This document shows positions 60,688 to 64,000 of a stretch of DNA of 64,000 nt, one piece after another. Both the position numbers and the translations under genes were made by a program. The stretch lies in NCBI GenBank assembly GCA_017429985.1, contig JAFRNW010000013.1, positions 39,932 to 103,931 of the forward strand, written 5' to 3'. The DNA comes from Clostridia bacterium (GTDB lineage Bacteria > Bacillota > Clostridia > Christensenellales > CAG-138). Within the stretch, counting starts at the first letter, position 1. Each line of letters starts with the position of its first letter. Below the pieces are notes generated by a model, which saw only the letters and a program-made list of their open reading frames with translations, did not search any database and was not told where the DNA came from.

Positions 60688-61815
60688 ATGCAGAAATCAT
60701 TCCGATACGAACTGATCAAAAAAGATAAGAAAACCGGCGCGAGACTCGGGCGCGTCTATACGGATCACGGCGCGTTCGACACGCCGTGCTATATGCCCGT
60801 CGGCACGCAGGCGACGGTCAAGGCCATGACGCCGCGCGATCTGACGGACGTGAACGCGGGGATCATCCTCGCCAACACGTTCCATCTGTATCTCCGCCCG
60901 GGCCATGAACTGGTCCGTGAAGCGGGAGGACTGCATTCCTTTATGAAATGGGACAGCCCGATCCTGACGGACAGCGGCGGATTCCAGGTGTTCAGCCTTT
61001 CCAAGATCAACAGCATCCGGGAAGACGGCGTCATGTTCCAGTCCCCGATAGACGGGAGCAGGCATTTCTTTTCCCCTGAAAAGGTCATGGAGATCGAGAT
61101 GGCGCTCAACGCGGACATCGCGATGGCGTTTGACGAGTGCGCGCCGTTCCCCTGCGATCATACATATGCGGAACAGGCGATGAACCGGACGCACCGCTGG
61201 GCGGAACGCTGCAGGGAGGCGCACAACAGCGATTCCCAGAACCTCTTCGGTATCGTCCAGGGCGCGTTTTACACGGATCTCAGGATCGCCAGCGCGAAAT
61301 TCCTGGCGTCCCTCGATTTCGCCGGATACGGGATCGGCGGACTGAGCGTCGGCGAACCGAAGGAAACGATGTACCGCATGCTGGAGGAGATCGAACCGTA
61401 TATGCCCGAGCAGAAGCCGCGTTATCTGATGGGCGTCGGGAGTCCGGACTGTTTTCTGGAAGGGATCCGCCGGGGCATCGACATGTTCGACTGCGTGATG
61501 CAGACGAGGATGGCAAGGACCGGCATGGCGCTGACCAGACACGGTCGCATGAATATCCGGAACGCGAAATATGAGCGCGATTTTACGCCGATCGAAGAAG
61601 GCTGCGACTGCTACGCCTGCCGCGGAGGCTTCTCAAGAGCCTACATTCATCATCTGGTCAAGGAAAAGGAGATTCTTGGAGCGCAGCTTCTGACGATGCA
61701 CAATCTGAGATTCTCCATCCGCCTGATGGAGGATATCCGCGAATCGATTCGGAACGATGATTTCCTGGAGTTTTCGACAGGGCTTTTGAAACAGGGGATC
61801 TATGACAGATGCTGA
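60688..61815 (+). CDS. tgt: tRNA-guanine transglycosylase
   Basis: This 375-aa enzyme exchanges G34 of tRNA for a 7-deazaguanine precursor. It has DSGGFQVFSLSK with an active-site Asp, FDECAPFPCDHTYAEQAM, GGLSVGEPKE and MGVGSPDCFLEGI, and the zinc site CDCYACRGGFSRAYIHHL. No strong ribosome site precedes the ATG, consistent with translational coupling to queA 6 nt upstream. It overlaps tsaE by 7 nt. Confidence 0.96.
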   Translation: MQKSFRYELIKKDKKTGARLGRVYTDHGAFDTPCYMPVGTQATVKAMTPRDLTDVNAGIILANTFHLYLRPGHELVREAGGLHSFMKWDSPILTDSGGFQVFSLSKINSIREDGVMFQSPIDGSRHFFSPEKVMEIEMALNADIAMAFDECAPFPCDHTYAEQAMNRTHRWAERCREAHNSDSQNLFGIVQGAFYTDLRIASAKFLASLDFAGYGIGGLSVGEPKETMYRMLEEIEPYMPEQKPRYLMGVGSPDCFLEGIRRGIDMFDCVMQTRMARTGMALTRHGRMNIRNAKYERDFTPIEEGCDCYACRGGFSRAYIHHLVKEKEILGAQLLTMHNLRFSIRLMEDIRESIRNDDFLEFSTGLLKQGIYDRC

Positions 61816-62261
61816 TCAGAAGGTTTGAATGCGCAGATACGGCAGGGACGGCGCGGCTTGCCGCAAAGATCCGGGAGGGGATCGAGGTCCCGTTCCTGAT
61901 GACCCTGCAGGGGGATCTCGGCGCGGGGAAAACGGAGCTCGTTCGGGACATCCTGGAAGGGTACGGGATCACCTCCGTCAAGAGCCCGACCTTTACCATC
62001 GTCCGGGAATATGAACCCGGTTTCAAGGTCTACCACATCGACGCGTACAGACTCGGATCCGGAGACGAACTTCTTGCTGTCGGATTTGACGACTTCCTTT
62101 CGGAAGACGCGCTGATCTTCGTGGAATGGGCCGATCTTGTGGAGGACGTCCTTCCGAAGGAACGCCTTTCCGTCACGATTCAGGGAAACGGGGAAGAGCC
62201 CCGCGTGATCACCCTCTGTTCGGAAGGTGACCGGTACGACAGGGTTTTGGAGCAGTTATGA
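61809..62261 (+). CDS. tsaE: tRNA threonylcarbamoyladenosine ATPase TsaE
   Basis: This 150-aa ATPase is needed for the t6A modification at A37 of ANN-decoding tRNAs. Walker A is GDLGAGKTE (residues 35-43), the substrate-binding SPTFTIVREYE follows, and FVEWADLVEDVLP includes the conserved EWA/P element. It overlaps tgt upstream and tsaB downstream (ATGA), forming tsaE-tsaB-rimI. TsaC and TsaD are encoded elsewhere. Confidence 0.95.
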   Translation: MLIRRFECADTAGTARLAAKIREGIEVPFLMTLQGDLGAGKTELVRDILEGYGITSVKSPTFTIVREYEPGFKVYHIDAYRLGSGDELLAVGFDDFLSEDALIFVEWADLVEDVLPKERLSVTIQGNGEEPRVITLCSEGDRYDRVLEQL

Positions 62262-62878
62262 TTATTCTGGCAATCGAAACATCCTATAAGATCGCTTCCG
62301 TCACGGTCAAGGACAGGGAGCAGGAGATCACCGTTACGGCGGACACGGCAAAAAAACATGCCGAAACAATCCTTCCCGCTGCCCGGGACGCGCTGGAACA
62401 GAGCGGTTACACGCTGCACGACGTGGATTATGTCGCTGTTGATATCGGTCCCGGCTCATTCACGGGGCTCCGGATCGGCATCTGCGTGGCGAACGCGCTG
62501 GGTTTCGCCCTCGGCATTCCGGTGATACCGGTCGATTCGCTCAGCATCGTCGGAGAACAGGCACTGACAGAGGCGGCGGAGTGTTACGCGATGATCGACG
62601 CAAATAACGGAAACGTATACTGCGCGCATCTGAAAGCAGACTGCCCGAAACCGGACGTCCGCGTAGAGGCACTGTCGGAATTTGCGGCGGGCATCGGCCA
62701 AGACGATCTTGCGGCAGGGAACGTGAAACCGGAAGGCATGGCGTTCCGCATGATCGAACAGGTCCCGAACTCGCGCAGCCTTGCGCGGTTTGCGTTCCGC
62801 CATACGGAGCTTGCCGAAAAGACAGCCCAGGCGCTCTATGTGCAGAAATCCGGCGCGGAACGCCGGAGAAAACCATAA
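62258..62878 (+). CDS. tsaB: tRNA threonylcarbamoyladenosine protein TsaB
   Basis: This 206-aa ASKHA-fold protein is the partner and scaffold of TsaD in t6A synthesis. ILAIETSYKIASVTV and YVAVDIGPGSFTGLRIGICVANAL are characteristic. It lacks the metal-binding His residues of TsaD, as TsaB should. The stop overlaps the rimI start (TAATG). Confidence 0.94.
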   Translation: MIILAIETSYKIASVTVKDREQEITVTADTAKKHAETILPAARDALEQSGYTLHDVDYVAVDIGPGSFTGLRIGICVANALGFALGIPVIPVDSLSIVGEQALTEAAECYAMIDANNGNVYCAHLKADCPKPDVRVEALSEFAAGIGQDDLAAGNVKPEGMAFRMIEQVPNSRSLARFAFRHTELAEKTAQALYVQKSGAERRRKP

Positions 62879-63375
62879 TGCCGTCCGTCAGGGAAATGAA
62901 ACTGCAGGATATTCCCGCAGTGTATAAAATCGAATGCGAGTGCTTCCGCTCTCCGTGGTCCAAGTTCTCTCTGCTGAAGGAACTGACGAACGACATCGCC
63001 TACTATTATGTCGTGGTCGAGGATGACGCTGTCGTCGCGTACACGGGCATGTGGGTATTGTTCGACGAGGCCCATGTGACGAACATCGCGGTGACCGGAC
63101 AATACAGGGGACGCGGTTTTGCCAAGCTTCTGATGATCCGGATGATGCAGAAAGCGATCGAGCTCGGGGCGGATAAAATGACGCTCGAGGTCAGGGAAAC
63201 GAATCTGCCCGCGCAGAACCTGTACGCCGGATTCGGCTTTTACCAGAACGGTTTCCGGCCGAGGTATTACGATGATACCGGTGAAGGCGCGCTGATTCTC
63301 TGGAACGACGCCATTGCGGATACGCTTGAAAAACTCGGGGAAAACGCGGAGATCGGGGAGGAAACGGAAAGCTGA
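62878..63375 (+). CDS. rimI: Ribosomal-protein-alanine N-acetyltransferase RimI
   Basis: This 165-aa GNAT acetyltransferase modifies protein N-termini. The acetyl-CoA loop is VTNIAVTGQYRGRGFAKLLM, and LEVRETNLPAQNLYAGFGF is typical of RimI. The N-terminal ECECFRSPWSKFSL is a RimI signature. It is the last gene of the tsaE-tsaB-rimI group; tsaD, often next, is missing, and a tRNA cluster follows. The acidic tail (EIGEETES) is slightly long. Confidence 0.93.
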   Translation: MPSVREMKLQDIPAVYKIECECFRSPWSKFSLLKELTNDIAYYYVVVEDDAVVAYTGMWVLFDEAHVTNIAVTGQYRGRGFAKLLMIRMMQKAIELGADKMTLEVRETNLPAQNLYAGFGFYQNGFRPRYYDDTGEGALILWNDAIADTLEKLGENAEIGEETES

Positions 63376-63414
63376 AAGGCGGATAAAAATTCATATTTTT
63401 CCTTCCGGTTTCCA

Positions 63415-63443
63415 TTGACAGATACCTTTTCAGCGACTATAAT
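63415..63443 (+). promoter_or_regulatory. Promoter of second tRNA cluster
   Basis: Perfect consensus: TTGACA (63415-63420), 17-nt spacer, TATAAT (63438-63443), 21 nt before the first tRNA. Confidence 0.92.
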
Positions 63444-63464
63444 TAGATTTCGGAACTCTGGCCT

Positions 63465-63541
63465 GCGCCTGTAGCTCAGCAGGATAGAGCAACGGCCTTC
63501 TAAGCCGTAGGTCCCGGGTTCGAATCCCTGCGGGCGCGCCA
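63465..63541 (+). tRNA. tRNA-Arg(TCT)
   Basis: 77 nt including CCA. Acceptor GCGCCTG/CGGGCGC, anticodon loop CTTCTAA, T-loop TTCGAAT. Confidence 0.97.
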
Positions 63542-63569
63542 TTTTTTTTGAATATGTAGTGTTTGCGTG

Positions 63570-63646
63570 GTGGGTGTAGCTCAGTTGGTTAGAGTGCCTG
63601 GTTGTGGCCCAGGAGGTCGTGGGTTCGAGTCCCACTACTCACCCCA
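63570..63646 (+). tRNA. tRNA-His(GTG)
   Basis: 77 nt including CCA. Acceptor GTGGGTG/TACTCAC, anticodon loop TTGTGGC. Base 63569 is G and the discriminator is C, fitting the extra G-1:C73 pair of histidine tRNAs. Confidence 0.96.
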
Positions 63647-63660
63647 TTTTCCCTAAGTGA

Positions 63661-63736
63661 TGGGGTGTAGCCAAGTGGTTAAGGCAACGGACTTTGACTC
63701 CGTCACTCGTAGGTCCAAATCCTGCCACCCCAGCCA
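63661..63736 (+). tRNA. tRNA-Gln(TTG)
   Basis: 76 nt including CCA. Acceptor TGGGGTG/CACCCCA, anticodon loop CTTTGAC. The T-loop is TCCAAAT, with C at position 55 as in tRNA-Phe of this window. Confidence 0.95.
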
Positions 63737-63741
63737 GTATT

Positions 63742-63817
63742 GACCCGTTAGCTCAGTCGGTAGAGCACTTGACTTTTAATCAAGGTGTCCGGAGTTCGAA
63801 TCTCCGACGGGTCACCA
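63742..63817 (+). tRNA. tRNA-Lys(TTT)
   Basis: 76 nt including CCA. Acceptor GACCCGT/ACGGGTC, anticodon loop CTTTTAA, T-loop TTCGAAT. Confidence 0.97.
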
Positions 63818-63827
63818 TCCAGATTAT

Positions 63828-63913
63828 GCGGGCGTGGCGGAATTGGCAGACGCGCCAGATTTAGGTTCTGGTACCTTCGCGGTGTATGAGTTCAACTCTC
63901 TTCGCCCGCACCA
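63828..63913 (+). tRNA. tRNA-Leu(TAG)
   Basis: 86 nt including CCA. Class II with a long variable arm. Acceptor GCGGGCG/CGCCCGC, anticodon loop TTTAGGT, T-loop TTCAACT. Confidence 0.96.
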
Positions 63914-63924
63914 GAATTTTAATT

Positions 63925-64000
63925 GCGGGAATAGCTCATTTGGTAGAGCGCAGCCTTGCCAAGGCTGAGGTGGCGGGTTCGAGCCCCGTTTCCCGCTCCA
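63925..64000 (+). tRNA. tRNA-Gly(GCC)
   Basis: 76 nt including CCA, ending exactly on the last base of the window. Acceptor GCGGGAA/TTCCCGC, anticodon loop TTGCCAA, T-loop TTCGAGC. The cluster may continue beyond the window. Confidence 0.97.

Overview
The window reads as a chromosomal segment of a Bacillota (Firmicutes) bacterium, most likely a Clostridia-class gut-type organism of medium-high GC. The evidence is the gene order (rpmF-plsX-acpP-rnc-smc-ftsY-ylxM-ffh-rpsP-khpA-rimM-trmD-rplS-rbgA-rnhB; trmFO-hslV-hslU; dnaG-rpoD), a T-box leader in front of valS, RNase J, a YlbF-family gene, an FtsY without a long acidic N-terminal domain, strong GGAGG ribosome sites and frequent TTG starts. 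I cannot fix the genus from sequence alone. Nearly every gene is on the + strand. I see no insertion sequence, phage, CRISPR array or rRNA.

Layout. 1-3.8 kb (minus strand): a truncated multi-span membrane protein preceded by an unusual structured leader, a PflX-like radical SAM protein and an NlpC/P60 wall hydrolase. 3.9-15.3 kb: ABC-F ATPase, an unrecognised protein, pyrimidine-nucleoside phosphorylase, polA, coaE, a lytic transglycosylase, lspA, an RluD-type pseudouridine synthase and a DUF885-like lipoprotein. 15.3-18.2 kb: T-box and valS. 18.5-19.3 kb: eight tRNA genes with their own promoter and terminator. 19.4-24.6 kb: a LacI-type operator, then a one-operon ABC importer of the Fbp/Afu type (ATPase, fused double permease, lipoprotein receptor) and a small membrane protein. 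24.6-27.5 kb: a looser, AT-richer stretch with a LUD-domain protein, an AlkZ-related protein and a membrane/coiled-coil protein. 27.5-40.5 kb: the classical lipid synthesis, RNase III, SMC, SRP, ribosome and tRNA modification block. 40.6-48.7 kb: a giant two-module GT-C glycosyltransferase, trmFO, hslVU and a cell wall hydrolase lipoprotein. 48.8-63.4 kb: RNase J, ylbF family, mltG, DUF1846, Xaa-Pro peptidase, efp, a zinc-ribbon acidic protein, dgt-like, dnaG, rpoD, queA-tgt, tsaE-tsaB-rimI. 63.4-64 kb: six more tRNA genes, the last ending on the final base.

Most genes are housekeeping: translation and tRNA modification (valS, efp, trmD, trmFO, queA/tgt, tsaE/tsaB, 14 tRNAs), membrane targeting (ffh, ftsY, lspA), replication (polA, dnaG, smc, rnhB) and envelope growth (mltG, SLT, NlpC/P60, SleB-like hydrolase, GT-C proteins).

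The items most worth a second look are the leader RNA at 1395-1574 (long-range 11-bp stem, a segment complementary to the ribosome site, and a terminator in front of a membrane protein), the interlocked promoter and terminator between ftsY and ylxM, the LacI-type operator on an iron-type ABC importer, a DUF885 lipoprotein without its zinc motif, and a lipoprotein gene behind hslU with no ordinary start codon.
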